Shown here: positions 41,294 through 48,093 of the stretch, one piece after another
Layout: each line of letters opens with the position of its first letter
Numbering within the stretch: position 1 is the stretch's first letter
Assembly: GCF_004345645.1 (NCBI RefSeq)
Contig: NZ_SLWS01000016.1
Span: 1 to 64,000 of the forward strand
Direction of reading: 5' to 3'
Source: Actinocrispum wychmicini
GTDB lineage: Bacteria; Actinomycetota; Actinomycetes; Mycobacteriales; Pseudonocardiaceae
DNA length: 64,000 nucleotides
Position numbers and translations under genes: made by a program
The notes under the pieces: generated by a model
Database searches by the model: none
The model's input: the letters and a program-made list of their open reading frames with translations, nothing else
What the model was told of the DNA's origin: nothing

Positions 41294-41485
41294 ATGGGCA
41301 AGTGGGTCATCACCGACGGGGACATGCCGGGTGAGGGTGAGCCGATCGGATTCGCCCAGTCACTTCCGACCGGCTTGATCCACCTCAAGATGGACGGATA
41401 CGTCAAGCCGAAGGCTGCTCAGGTCGCGCGCATGCAGATCATGGCAGCCATCAACGACGTCACGCCTTCGGACCGGCCGACATGA
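41294..41485 (+). CDS. Hypothetical small protein
   Basis: A 63-aa protein (MGKWVITDGDMPGEGEPI... LIHLKMDGYVKPKAAQVARMQIMAAIND). No known domain. GAGG stands just before ATG; GTG 41285 is an alternative start. First of a run of small rightward genes in the element. Confidence 0.55.
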   Translation: MGKWVITDGDMPGEGEPIGFAQSLPTGLIHLKMDGYVKPKAAQVARMQIMAAINDVTPSDRPT

Positions 41486-41543
41486 CGACATTTGGCCGTG
41501 TCCAGCACTCGCGGACTGACGGAAGAAGGGATGCGCACTGATC

Positions 41544-41738
41544 ATGAAGTTGGCGAAACTGATCGGCAAACTCGCTGTCTTGCTTGAGAACGAGGGCAAC
41601 GTTCGGGTCCTGGTTGACGTACCCGACGCTGTCTACGACATCGACGACGTCACCTTCGTGCCCGATGACGACCACCAGGTCGACGGAAACGGCTCGGCGG
41701 TTGCTCCGCTGCCAACTGTCTACATCGGAACACGCTGA
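41544..41738 (+). CDS. Hypothetical small acidic protein
   Basis: A 64-aa protein (MKLAKLIGKLAVLLENEGNVRVLVDVPDAVYDIDDVTFVPDD). Composition and codon use are protein-like. AGAAGGGA is about 16 nt upstream. It ends 38 nt before a strong terminator. Function unknown. Confidence 0.6.
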   Translation: MKLAKLIGKLAVLLENEGNVRVLVDVPDAVYDIDDVTFVPDDDHQVDGNGSAVAPLPTVYIGTR

Positions 41739-42051
41739 CTGCTTAGGAACACAGCCGATTCTCATCCTGGGGGTGGGTTGTCGTGAGCGAGGCACTTCCC
41801 GTCCCTCGCTCACGACAACACCCGGAATTGCAGCCCTCTCGCCGGTGGAGGCGTCGACGTGGACGGTCACGAGTCGCTCTTCGCCGTGGTCGCGGGTGGT
41901 CACCGCGCGACCTGTGACGGCGAGATCACTGGTCAGGACGTCGGAGACGACATCCCAGGGTACCCGTCTGGAGGTAGGACATGCACATCAGCGTTGCCGC
42001 TGGTCACAGGGGCCAGGCACCTCACGCCAGGCGCGGCTACGAGGGAGCGAC
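41739..42051. other. Intergenic region: terminator plus uncertain short ORFs
   Basis: 313 bp. A terminator occupies 41777-41819. After it, GTG 41859 with GGTGGAGG seven nt upstream opens an 80-codon frame that ends at 42101, overlapping the next gene in another frame. The 24-codon ORF at 41981 is listed separately. I cannot decide which is translated. Confidence 0.4.
41777..41819 (+). terminator. Strong 16-bp hairpin terminator
   Basis: GTTGTCGTGAGCGAGG (41777-41792) pairs perfectly with 41804-41819, loop 11 nt. It follows the small gene ending at 41738. Confidence 0.75.
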
Positions 42052-42055
42052 ATGA
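41981..42055 (+). CDS. Possible 24-aa leader peptide
   Basis: The frame MHISVAAGHRGQAPHARRGY... (24 aa) has a near-perfect GGAGGT ribosome-binding site and its TGA overlaps the ATG of the next gene (ATGA). It could be a coupled leader that loads ribosomes for 42052-42474. Confidence 0.4.
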   Translation: MHISVAAGHRGQAPHARRGYEGAT

Positions 42056-42474
42056 GAGATCATCCACTGCCCTGGCCGGAGACCAACGTCAACAACCCTG
42101 AGCCAACCGACGCGCCCAAACTGGAAGAAGTCGACGCACTCAAAGCTCTCGTCGAGCTTCGGGATGCGGTCACAGGGTGGCTGATACTGGCGACAGGAAC
42201 GTCGCTCGCACCCGTGGCGTACCGGGATATCGTTGGCGTACTGCTTGACGCAGCAGGTAGGTGTGTCGCAGCGGATACGGATAGCTCCGTTAATAAGGCC
42301 GTAGAGGGAAAAGTCGCTACACATATCCCTGGCCGCATCATTATCCATCCGCATCCCCCTGTCTCGATCGATGGCGTGTGCGCACGATGTCACCTTCGGG
42401 TTACTCACCCAACCCATGGTCAGATAGTGGAGGGGGTGCTTGATGGGCCTCAACAACTTCTTACCGGTGGGTAG
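42052..42474 (+). CDS. Hypothetical protein of the element
   Basis: A 140-aa protein. A helical middle (LEEVDALKALVELRDAVTGWLILATGTSLAPVAYRDIVGVLLDAAGRCV) and a C-terminal part with CARCHLRVTHPTHG, which may bind a metal. GAGGGAG precedes ATG 42052. No known family. Confidence 0.6.
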   Translation: MRDHPLPWPETNVNNPEPTDAPKLEEVDALKALVELRDAVTGWLILATGTSLAPVAYRDIVGVLLDAAGRCVAADTDSSVNKAVEGKVATHIPGRIIIHPHPPVSIDGVCARCHLRVTHPTHGQIVEGVLDGPQQLLTGG

Positions 42475-42835
42475 ATTTCGTCCAACACCCCGGGCTACGG
42501 CCGAGGATGTGGGCAGCGCGTGCTCACCATGCGTTGGGCGTCGGCAGTCGGCAAGGCTCACCCTGATGACGTGACCTAGGTCGCGGGTCGACGAGAAGCC
42601 CCCCGATCCTCGTTGGGTCGGGGGGCTTTCTTCGCTGCAAGCATCAACTGGGCGTTCAACGTGGTTCCTGTGCCGGCTGCGAAACCCCAGACCGCCGGGC
42701 AGCTGAGGCAGCGACAACCCCGGCACGCCCCACGGTCCGGCCGCCGGTAGGCGCAGGCAACTCAAGCCCCGCCCGCGCCTACCGGTTCCACACCACTGGT
42801 CAACGACGACCAGACAACAAAGGACAGACGAGCAG
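42475..42835. other. Intergenic region before the cargo module
   Basis: 361 bp without a credible gene. It contains the left inverted repeat with its terminator (42581-42663) and, after 42664, an A/C-rich stretch leading to the first cargo gene. Confidence 0.6.
42581..42663 (+). repeat. Left copy of an ~80-bp inverted repeat with terminator
   Basis: This segment begins TCGCGGGTCGACGAGAAGCC and runs through a terminator hairpin (AAGCCCCCCGA 42596-42606 with 42618-42628, followed by TTCTTCG) to AAGCATCAACTGGGCGTTC. It matches, in inverse orientation and with few differences, 46955-47034. The pair frames the cargo genes. Confidence 0.8.
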
Positions 42836-43174
42836 ATGACAACCGAACCCCCCCACGAACAACAGCAACAGAGAACGACCGACCTCGTGGCTCTGCTGCT
42901 CACCCAACTACTCGGCGGACGGTGGACACCCTCCACATACGCCCCCGGCGCCTACACCCGCGTCTGGGCCGACGACCCCGACCCCAACACCGAAGAAGAC
43001 GTCACCGTCGACGTGCTCACCATCCACAACGAACGCAGCGCCGCCGGGGACCGCAGCGACCCCCACAACCGCACCCTCTGGTGGGTCAAAGGCACACCCG
43101 ACGCAGTCCTCAACGCCTTCCGTGCCCTACCCGCGCCCGAACCGCCACCACCGTCAACCACACCACAGCCGTGA
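42836..43174 (+). CDS. Hypothetical cargo protein
   Basis: A 112-aa protein (TDLVALLLTQLLGGRWTPSTYAPGAYTRVWADDPDPNTEEDVTVDVLTIHN...). Pro-rich end. No known domain. First of three coupled genes; the coding strand is A/C-rich. AAAGGACAG lies upstream of the ATG. Confidence 0.65.
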   Translation: MTTEPPHEQQQQRTTDLVALLLTQLLGGRWTPSTYAPGAYTRVWADDPDPNTEEDVTVDVLTIHNERSAAGDRSDPHNRTLWWVKGTPDAVLNAFRALPAPEPPPPSTTPQP

Positions 43175-43470
43175 CCACCCACCCGGCGGTGCTGGCCACG
43201 ATCACCCTCCTAGCCGCAACCTGCGGAGCAGCGTTCTTCCTCGCCACCTGGCACGTCGGACGCCACTACGTCAACCGCATCGAAGCAGCCGCACGACGAG
43301 CACAACGCGCCGCCGCCACCGCAACCGAAGCCCTCGACGCGATACGAGGCGAAAACCCCGCGTGGGAGATCTACCGCAGCCACGCCACCCCAGACCCCCA
43401 AGTCCTCGAAACACGAGGACAACACCGCGCCGCTCCCACAGTGTGGCGCCCACCCGAGGAACACACATGA
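43171..43470 (+). CDS. Hypothetical membrane protein of the cargo
   Basis: A 99-aa protein. One N-terminal membrane helix (VLATITLLAATCGAAFFLATWHVG) and a basic helical part (RIEAAARRAQRAAATATEALDAIRGENPAWEIYRSHA). GTG start overlaps the previous stop (GTGA). Function unknown. Confidence 0.65.
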   Translation: MTTHPAVLATITLLAATCGAAFFLATWHVGRHYVNRIEAAARRAQRAAATATEALDAIRGENPAWEIYRSHATPDPQVLETRGQHRAAPTVWRPPEEHT

Positions 43471-43739
43471 CCGACCTCATCATCGACGCACGCATCATCA
43501 TCCACCCCAGCTGCCCCACAGGAATCGACGTACACCCCGCCGACAGTCCACAAGTTGACGTGGTCATCGGCACGCAAACCGGCCCCGGCCCCGCGCTCCG
43601 GCTGGTCCTCGCCGACGAAGAAACCTGCTTGCGGTTCGTCAACACGTTCATCCGAGCCGGGGACGAACTCCGCTGGCAAAAACGAACCCCCGCACCGACC
43701 GAACGAGACAACCCGACCCCACCCGACGCAACCACCTGA
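43467..43739 (+). CDS. Hypothetical small protein of the cargo
   Basis: A 90-aa protein (MTDLIIDARIIIHPSCPTGIDVHPADSPQVDVVIGTQTGPGPALRLVLADEETCLRFVNTFIRAGDELRW). Pattern resembles the protein at 45693-45971 (VTDKDVCADLETTAHAAGDML vs LADEETCLRFVNTFIRAGDEL), so both may be one family. ATG overlaps the preceding TGA. Confidence 0.65.
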   Translation: MTDLIIDARIIIHPSCPTGIDVHPADSPQVDVVIGTQTGPGPALRLVLADEETCLRFVNTFIRAGDELRWQKRTPAPTERDNPTPPDATT

Positions 43740-43776
43740 CAAACCCGGCCCACGACACAAAGAAACACACACCCCC

Positions 43777-44667
43777 GTGCTTAGAACAACACCGAACCAC
43801 AGTGGACGTCGACTCATCGACGCGTTGCACGCCATGCGACTAGCAGCCAAACTCAGCCCGTCCAGTGCCTCCATAGCCGCCCACCTCGTCCGCAACCGGC
43901 TACACCGCATCGAGACCTACTACGAACTACCGACCTACAACGAGCTAGACACCCTGCTCAACGTGTACGGCGTGCGGCAATCCGAACAGGCGCCATACCG
44001 TCAGCTGCGGGAAGCAGCCGCGATGGGCGGGTGGTGGTCCAGAGGCAAGCACGGCGACACCAACTGTTGGTACTACGCGGCCGAACACGACGCGCAACAT
44101 GTCACCGAATACGCGCTCGGCGCCGTCCCGGACCTGCTGCAATCCGAGGACTACACCCGCACACTCGGCCGACAACTCGAAACCGGCCCTACCCGAATGA
44201 TCGCCGACGAACGAGTCAACGCCGTCCGCCGACGCCAACGACGCATGACCCAACCGACCGACCTCGAATTCCACGCGATCGTGCACGAGCCCATACTGCA
44301 CCAAGGGATCACCCCGCCCCAGTGGACCAAACTCATTCGATTCGCACTGCAATCACACGTCACCCTGCAAGTCCTACCGCGCGACAACGGACTCCACCGA
44401 GGGCTCACCGGCCCCGTGACCCACCTTGGTTTCAGCGACCCAGGAGTACCGGACGAGGCATACACCCGGGACGTGTTCGGCGACTACACGGAAACAGCAG
44501 CGGAACACGTAGTCCACACTAGACAGCTAGTGCGGCACCTCGCCGACATCGCGCTTTCCCCCGAAGAATCCCTCACGCTGATAAGGAATGCTTCGACACA
44601 GGCGTCAGGAGAGCTGACACGCCACCACTCTGACCACCCGGCCGACTCCAGTCAGCCCACGAACTAA
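43777..44667 (+). CDS. XRE regulator with DUF5753 domain, copy A
   Basis: A 296-aa protein. N-terminal HTH-like part (LIDALHAMRLAAKLSPSSASIAAHLVRNRLHRIETYYELPTYNELDTLLNVYGV), DUF5753 domain after it (WYYAAEHDAQHVTEYALGAVPDLLQSEDYTRTL, HQGITPPQWTKLIRFALQSHVTLQVLPRDNGLHRGLTGPVTHLGF, HLADIALSPEESLTLI). GTG at 43777. No DUF397 gene is adjacent. It has a close paralogue just downstream. Confidence 0.82.
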   Translation: MLRTTPNHSGRRLIDALHAMRLAAKLSPSSASIAAHLVRNRLHRIETYYELPTYNELDTLLNVYGVRQSEQAPYRQLREAAAMGGWWSRGKHGDTNCWYYAAEHDAQHVTEYALGAVPDLLQSEDYTRTLGRQLETGPTRMIADERVNAVRRRQRRMTQPTDLEFHAIVHEPILHQGITPPQWTKLIRFALQSHVTLQVLPRDNGLHRGLTGPVTHLGFSDPGVPDEAYTRDVFGDYTETAAEHVVHTRQLVRHLADIALSPEESLTLIRNASTQASGELTRHHSDHPADSSQPTN

Positions 44668-44677
44668 CGAGAACCCC

Positions 44678-45481
44678 GTGGTACAAGCGAAACAGAACCA
44701 CAACGGCCTACGCCTCATCGCGGCGTTGCGCGACCTACGCGCGCAAACCGGGCTCACCATCAACGAAGTCCGCGTCCGCGCAGGAATCACGCAACGCAAG
44801 ATGCACCGCCTCGAAGAATGCCAACTGCCCACCCTGGACGAACTACACACCCTGCTCGACATATACCACGTCGCGCTAGGCGACCGGGGACGGTACTACC
44901 AGCTCCGACACGGAGCCGACGGCCCCATGTGGTGGGCGCCCACCACACACGGCGCGGACAACTGTCGGTACTACGCGGCCGAAGACGACGCCACCACCAT
45001 CACCGAATTCGCACTCGCCACCGTGCCCGAACTACTCCAAACGATCGACTACACCCGCACAGCCACCACGGGACTACCCACCCCCGTCACACCGAAAAGC
45101 CGACAAGCAGCCATCGCCCGCCGACAAATACGCATCCTCGACCCCAACCGGCACGCGCAACTCCACATCATCCTGCACGAACCCCTACTGCGCCAAGGGA
45201 TCGGCGCCATGCAACGATCCCGACTGATCGGATGCGCACACGAGCCACGCATCACCCTGCAAGTCCTACCGCAAGACCGAGGACTACACGCCGGACTCGC
45301 CGGCCCCATGATCCACCTCGACTTCACCGACCCACCCGGCGAGGCGTACACCCGAGACGCCCTCGGAGACTACGCACAACTACACGATGCAGACCGGATC
45401 AGGAAAGCACTCGAACACCTCGCAGCCATCGCACTGCCCCCCGAAGCATCCCTAGCGCTGATCCTGCGGTCTCGACCATGA
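44678..45481 (+). CDS. XRE regulator with DUF5753 domain, copy B
   Basis: A 267-aa paralogue of the preceding gene, 10 nt after it. HTH: LIAALRDLRAQTGLTINEVRVRAGITQRKMHRLEECQLPTLDELHTLLDIY. DUF5753: YYAAEDDATTITEFALATVPELLQTIDYTRT, RITLQVLPQDRGLHAGLAGPMIHLDF. The two align over their length, so they come from a tandem duplication. Start GTG 44678. Confidence 0.84.
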   Translation: MVQAKQNHNGLRLIAALRDLRAQTGLTINEVRVRAGITQRKMHRLEECQLPTLDELHTLLDIYHVALGDRGRYYQLRHGADGPMWWAPTTHGADNCRYYAAEDDATTITEFALATVPELLQTIDYTRTATTGLPTPVTPKSRQAAIARRQIRILDPNRHAQLHIILHEPLLRQGIGAMQRSRLIGCAHEPRITLQVLPQDRGLHAGLAGPMIHLDFTDPPGEAYTRDALGDYAQLHDADRIRKALEHLAAIALPPEASLALILRSRP

Positions 45482-45486
45482 ACCCC

Positions 45487-45518
45487 GTCAGCTCTCCCTG
45501 TGGGACAGGAGAGCTGAC
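45487..45518 (+). terminator. Terminator after the DUF5753 pair
   Basis: GTCAGCTCTCC (45487-45497) pairs perfectly with GGAGAGCTGAC (45508-45518), six nt after the stop. A second 11-bp hairpin is at 45601-45638 (GCGGGGACCGG / CCGGTCCCCGC). Nothing else is seen between 45482 and 45692. Confidence 0.75.
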
Positions 45519-45692
45519 TTCCCGTGTCGCCTGGACGTTTGTTCGAAGCGTCGACTCTGGCAGGGGTACGACGCGCACACGTCACCAACAGGCGACACAC
45601 GCGGGGACCGGCGGACTGAGCCCCACACCGGTCCCCGCCGAACGTCCGGACGCAACCAAGCGCCGGCAACCACAACCGATAGGAAACTACAC

Positions 45693-45971
45693 GTGAACGA
45701 CACGGTGATCACCAGAACCTTCCACACCATCCCAGTCGGGTGCCCCATGACCATGCGGGCGAACCCGCTCGGCGAAGTCGAGATCGTCGTCGGCTACGAC
45801 GACGGCAACAGCCTCACGCTCATCGTCACCGACAAGGACGTGTGCGCCGACCTCGAAACCACCGCCCACGCCGCCGGCGACATGCTGCCCAGCGACCCCG
45901 CCAACGCCACCCCACTGCTCATCGCCACCGACAAGGACGACCAGCCGGCACCCCCGAAGGACGCGTCATGA
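45693..45971 (+). CDS. Hypothetical small protein of the cargo
   Basis: A 92-aa protein (MNDTVITRTFHTIPVGCPMTMRANPLGEVEIVVGYDDGNSLTLIVTDKDVCADLETTAHAAGDML). Resembles 43467-43739 in the middle and in size. GTG with AGGA upstream. First of three coupled genes. Confidence 0.65.
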   Translation: MNDTVITRTFHTIPVGCPMTMRANPLGEVEIVVGYDDGNSLTLIVTDKDVCADLETTAHAAGDMLPSDPANATPLLIATDKDDQPAPPKDAS

Positions 45972-46132
45972 CCTGCTCCACAATCGACACCCGGCTCGGC
46001 ACACCCACCACGGCCGACCTCACCGGACCGGACGTCGCGCAAAACCGCGGGTGCGGTACGTGCCCAATGTGGTGCGGTGAAGCGGACTGTAACCAGCTGT
46101 GGCCCACCGTCAACGGGATCGACTGGGTGTGA
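45968..46132 (+). CDS. Small cysteine-rich protein
   Basis: A 54-aa protein with the cluster CGTCPMWCGEADC, which may bind zinc or an iron-sulfur group. ATG overlaps the preceding TGA (ATGA). Function unknown. Confidence 0.6.
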   Translation: MTCSTIDTRLGTPTTADLTGPDVAQNRGCGTCPMWCGEADCNQLWPTVNGIDWV

Positions 46133-46133
46133 C

Positions 46134-46298
46134 ATGCCCGACGGCGTCAAACGCAGCTGGGACAAGCGAAACCCCGACAAGATCAGGGCCGAGGACCTCG
46201 CCAAACTGACCACCGCTGAGCGAACCAGGTGGGAACTCGACAGGTGCTACAACGGCGGCCCCCAGCCGATCCTCGATAACTACGAGACAACCGAATAG
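46134..46298 (+). CDS. Hypothetical small protein
   Basis: A 54-aa polar protein (MPDGVKRSWDKRNPDKIRAEDLAKLTTAERTRWELDRCYNGG). It starts one nt after the stop of the preceding gene. Predicted helical. No known family. Confidence 0.6.
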   Translation: MPDGVKRSWDKRNPDKIRAEDLAKLTTAERTRWELDRCYNGGPQPILDNYETTE

Positions 46299-46309
46299 CC
46301 ACACAACCC

Positions 46310-46356
46310 GGGTCGGTGGCTGGTGATGCCCTGACACCACCACCAGCCACCGACCC
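46310..46356 (+). terminator. Perfect 16-bp hairpin
   Basis: GGGTCGGTGGCTGGTG (46310-46325) pairs with 46341-46356 over a 15-nt loop. It is 12 nt after the small-gene operon and 22 nt before the next XRE gene, so it probably ends the upstream transcript. Confidence 0.7.
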
Positions 46357-46378
46357 ACCCCCGAGACGGGGAAAGCAC

Positions 46379-46939
46379 ATGACCGACCACAACACCACCA
46401 CCCCGGTTGGCCGCGCCCTCGGCCGCGTACTCCGGCAGCTGCGCAGCACCAACGACATGACCCAAGAGCAGGTGGTCCGAGCACTCGACGAGGCAGGCAT
46501 GCAGGCCACCAAAAGTTCCGTAGGCTCGTGGGAGAACGGTACGCGGTCCGTGTCCGTCGACCGGCTCTGGCAACTCGCGGCGATCTACTACACCACCCCC
46601 AGCGAGATCGTCGCCGCCGCAGAACGCAGCATGGCCACCCCCGGAACCAGCTGGACCATCAGCCTCGAAGCGGCCACGCAGTTGCCCGACCTGGCGCTCT
46701 CGCCCGTCCGCAAGTGGGCACAGACCCGGGTCAAGAACGCCCTGACCGCTGACGACCGGACAGTGCGGGTCGACCAGCCGGCGCTCGAAGTCATGGCGGG
46801 CCTCTGCGGGCTCACGTACGACCAACTCACGGCGCGGCTGCTGGACCGCAGCGTGTTGCGGTGGACCGGCGCCGCGTGTAACGCTGTACAACACCAGGAT
46901 GGGCAACCGCCCACAGGCGACCAGACCAATCAGGACTGA
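46379..46939 (+). CDS. XRE family transcriptional regulator
   Basis: A 186-aa protein with an HTH_3 domain at residues 10-75 (LGRVLRQLRSTNDMTQEQVVRALDEAGMQATKSSVGSWENGTRSVSVDRLWQLAAIY). The C-terminal half (PVRKWAQTRVKNALTADDRTVRVDQPALEVMAGLCGL) has no known domain. ATG 46379 after GGGGA. Last gene of the element before attR; it ends 15 bp before the right inverted repeat. Confidence 0.82.
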   Translation: MTDHNTTTPVGRALGRVLRQLRSTNDMTQEQVVRALDEAGMQATKSSVGSWENGTRSVSVDRLWQLAAIYYTTPSEIVAAAERSMATPGTSWTISLEAATQLPDLALSPVRKWAQTRVKNALTADDRTVRVDQPALEVMAGLCGLTYDQLTARLLDRSVLRWTGAACNAVQHQDGQPPTGDQTNQD

Positions 46940-46954
46940 TGCCTCCACCTGGGT

Positions 46955-47034
46955 CACGTCGAAGGCCCGGTTGATGCTGGCAGCGAAGAAGCCCCCGACC
47001 CAACAGGGACCGGGGGCTTCTCGTCGACCCGCGA
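46955..47034 (-). repeat. Right copy of the ~80-bp inverted repeat with terminator
   Basis: Inverse of 42581-42663, with few differences. It has the hairpin AGCCCCCGACC... / ...CGGGGGCTTCT and ends with CGTCGACCCGCGA. It acts as a terminator for the XRE gene. The identity of the flanks beyond the hairpin shows a duplication, not chance. Confidence 0.8.
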
Positions 47035-47094
47035 CTTTCCTGACGCTCCCAGTCGACGGCAGGTCGTAGGCGACAGCGATGCGACCGCTGCTGG

Positions 47095-47118
47095 TTGGGA
47101 GAAATCTGGGAGAGGTAC
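47095..47118 (+). promoter_or_regulatory. Right arm-type repeats next to attR
   Basis: TTGGGAGAAATC and TGGGAGAGGTAC in tandem, in the same orientation as the pair near attL (29056-29080). Probably the second set of integrase arm sites. Confidence 0.55.
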
Positions 47119-47220
47119 TCACGACCGACCGCCACTGACGCCCACGCAGACCAACGTCATCCAACGCTCTGGCCTGCATGTTCGCGTAGGAGGGCCGGTC
47201 GTAAGTACTACCGAACCTAA

Positions 47221-47263
47221 CTTACAAGGAGGGGGTCGCAGGTTCGAACCCTGCTGCGCCCAC
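47221..47263 (+). repeat. attR, 43-bp core
   Basis: Identical to 28965-29007. It carries only the 3' half of the tRNA (anticodon loop to acceptor) and is not a tRNA by itself. Confidence 0.95.
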
Positions 47264-47268
47264 AGGCT

Positions 47269-47311
47269 CAGGCGATCTCTGTTCGCGGAAAGCGCGAACC
47301 GGGGTCGCCTG
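47269..47311 (+). terminator. Displaced terminator of tRNA-Val
   Basis: CAGGCGA (47269-47275) pairs with TCGCCTG (47305-47311), and GTTCGCG (47281-47287) with CGCGAAC (47293-47299) inside. It directly follows attR, where the chromosomal tRNA gene would have ended before insertion. Confidence 0.65.
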
Positions 47312-47314
47312 TCA

Positions 47315-47557
47315 TTATGTTGGGGGGCCGAGCCCCCCGAACCCCCCACGTGCCGCCTTCGGCGGCCTCGCTTTCCAGCGGGCCCGTGCCTGCGTGGTAG
47401 TGGCCAGTTCACTCTCCCCGCTGGCGGCCACAGAGCGGGGAGGAGGCACCTGGCCGTGTCGGTCTCGCATTTCGTGGTCTTGCTGTCTGAGCCTGTGGCG
47501 TTCGGTGTTAGCCTGCTGGGTGAGGGAGCGGATGCCTGTCCCCTTGGCGAAGCCCAC
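47315..47557 (-). CDS. Possible small protein running into the repeat
   Basis: An 80-codon frame (GTG start; GFAKGTGIRSLTQQANTERHRLRQQDHEMRDRHG...) whose last 20 residues come from the dispersed repeat. The first part is polar and helix-like, but evidence for translation is slight. Divergent from the VOC gene. Otherwise 47264-47604 holds only the terminator and repeat. Confidence 0.3.
   Translation of the reverse strand: MGFAKGTGIRSLTQQANTERHRLRQQDHEMRDRHGQVPPPRSVAASGESELATTTQARARWKARPPKAARGGFGGLGPPT
47322..47385 (-). repeat. Dispersed palindromic repeat, copy 2
   Basis: Inverse copy of 18501-18560, with the hairpin GGGGGGC-CGA-GCCCCCC (47322-47338), CCCCCCACGTG, a GCCGCCTTCGGCGGC hairpin and CTCGCTTTCCAGC. 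The sequence differs from copy 1 at compensating positions of the hairpin, which implies selection or spread of the palindrome. Confidence 0.8.
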
Positions 47558-47604
47558 GACCTTCCTGGGCGAGACAGCCTCGCGCTGTCGGGGAGAAACA
47601 CGCC

Positions 47605-47985
47605 ATGGTGTGGTTTGAGGGCATGAGTTTGCCTGTTGCCGACTTGGATCGCTCGATCGCCTTCTACGAGTCGTTGGGGTTCGTCACGGAAGGCCGGTCG
47701 GATCGGTTCGCGTTGCTGCGGCAGGGCGGCGGCACGATCGGCCTGCTCCGGGTCGGCACGGCGGCGGCCGGTGAGGAGGGGATGCCGCGCAGGTTGCGTG
47801 CGCTGGTTCAGGTGGAGCTGACCACTGACGATCTCGACCAGCTGTACCAGGATCTACTCGCCCGTGGCGTGCCGGTGAGTCCGCCGAGGGACCTACCGTG
47901 GGAACGGCAGATGCAGGTGCGTGACCCGGACGGCTTCACCGTCGAGTTCGCTGAGGGGCGGCGAGGTGCGGGCATACGTGAGTAG
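47605..47985 (+). CDS. VOC (glyoxalase/bleomycin resistance-like) family protein
   Basis: A 126-aa protein with the two-module VOC fold: MSLPVADLDRSIAFYESLGFVTEGRSDRFALLR... and VELTTDDLDQLYQDLLARGVPVSPPRDLPWERQMQVRDPDGFTVEFAE. The end QVRDPDGFTVEF is typical of the metal-site strand. GGGGAGAAAC precedes ATG. Substrate unknown; first chromosomal gene right of the element. Confidence 0.85.
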   Translation: MVWFEGMSLPVADLDRSIAFYESLGFVTEGRSDRFALLRQGGGTIGLLRVGTAAAGEEGMPRRLRALVQVELTTDDLDQLYQDLLARGVPVSPPRDLPWERQMQVRDPDGFTVEFAEGRRGAGIRE

Positions 47986-48093
47986 CTGATCGCACTGCTT
48001 ACGCACCGTGCTGATGGTCGCGAGCGGGGGCCTTAACTGGCCGCCGCACGTGGCCGTGCTCGGGAATTCGCAAATGGCTGCTGGCTCGCATGA

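Larger units (their letters stand above)
28965..47263. mobile_element. Integrated AICE-type conjugative element (about 18.3 kb)
   Basis: The element is bounded by identical 43-bp sequences (28965-29007 in tRNA-Val, and 47221-47263). Between them are, from the left, tyrosine integrase, excisionase, replication helicase, FtsK-like translocase, membrane proteins and XRE regulators, then accessory genes. This order matches actinobacterial integrative and conjugative elements of the pSAM2 type, which move as double-stranded DNA through a single FtsK/TraB-like ATPase. All backbone modules look intact, so it may still excise. No relaxase or type IV secretion genes are present, as expected. Confidence 0.95.

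Noticed and set aside
40505..41485. A 326-codon plus-strand frame
   Set aside because: Mostly antisense to the XRE/DUF5753 gene; only its last 63 codons (from 41294) look real.
41859..42101. An 80-codon gene before 42052
   Set aside because: It has a fair ribosome-binding site but overlaps the next gene by 50 nt in another frame and lacks protein-like patterns; kept only as a note.
47221..47263. A second tRNA-Val gene
   Set aside because: Only the 3' half is present, preceded by unrelated sequence; it is attR.
28965..47263. Prophage
   Set aside because: No terminase, capsid, portal or lysis genes; an FtsK-like translocase and Spd-like protein show a conjugative element.
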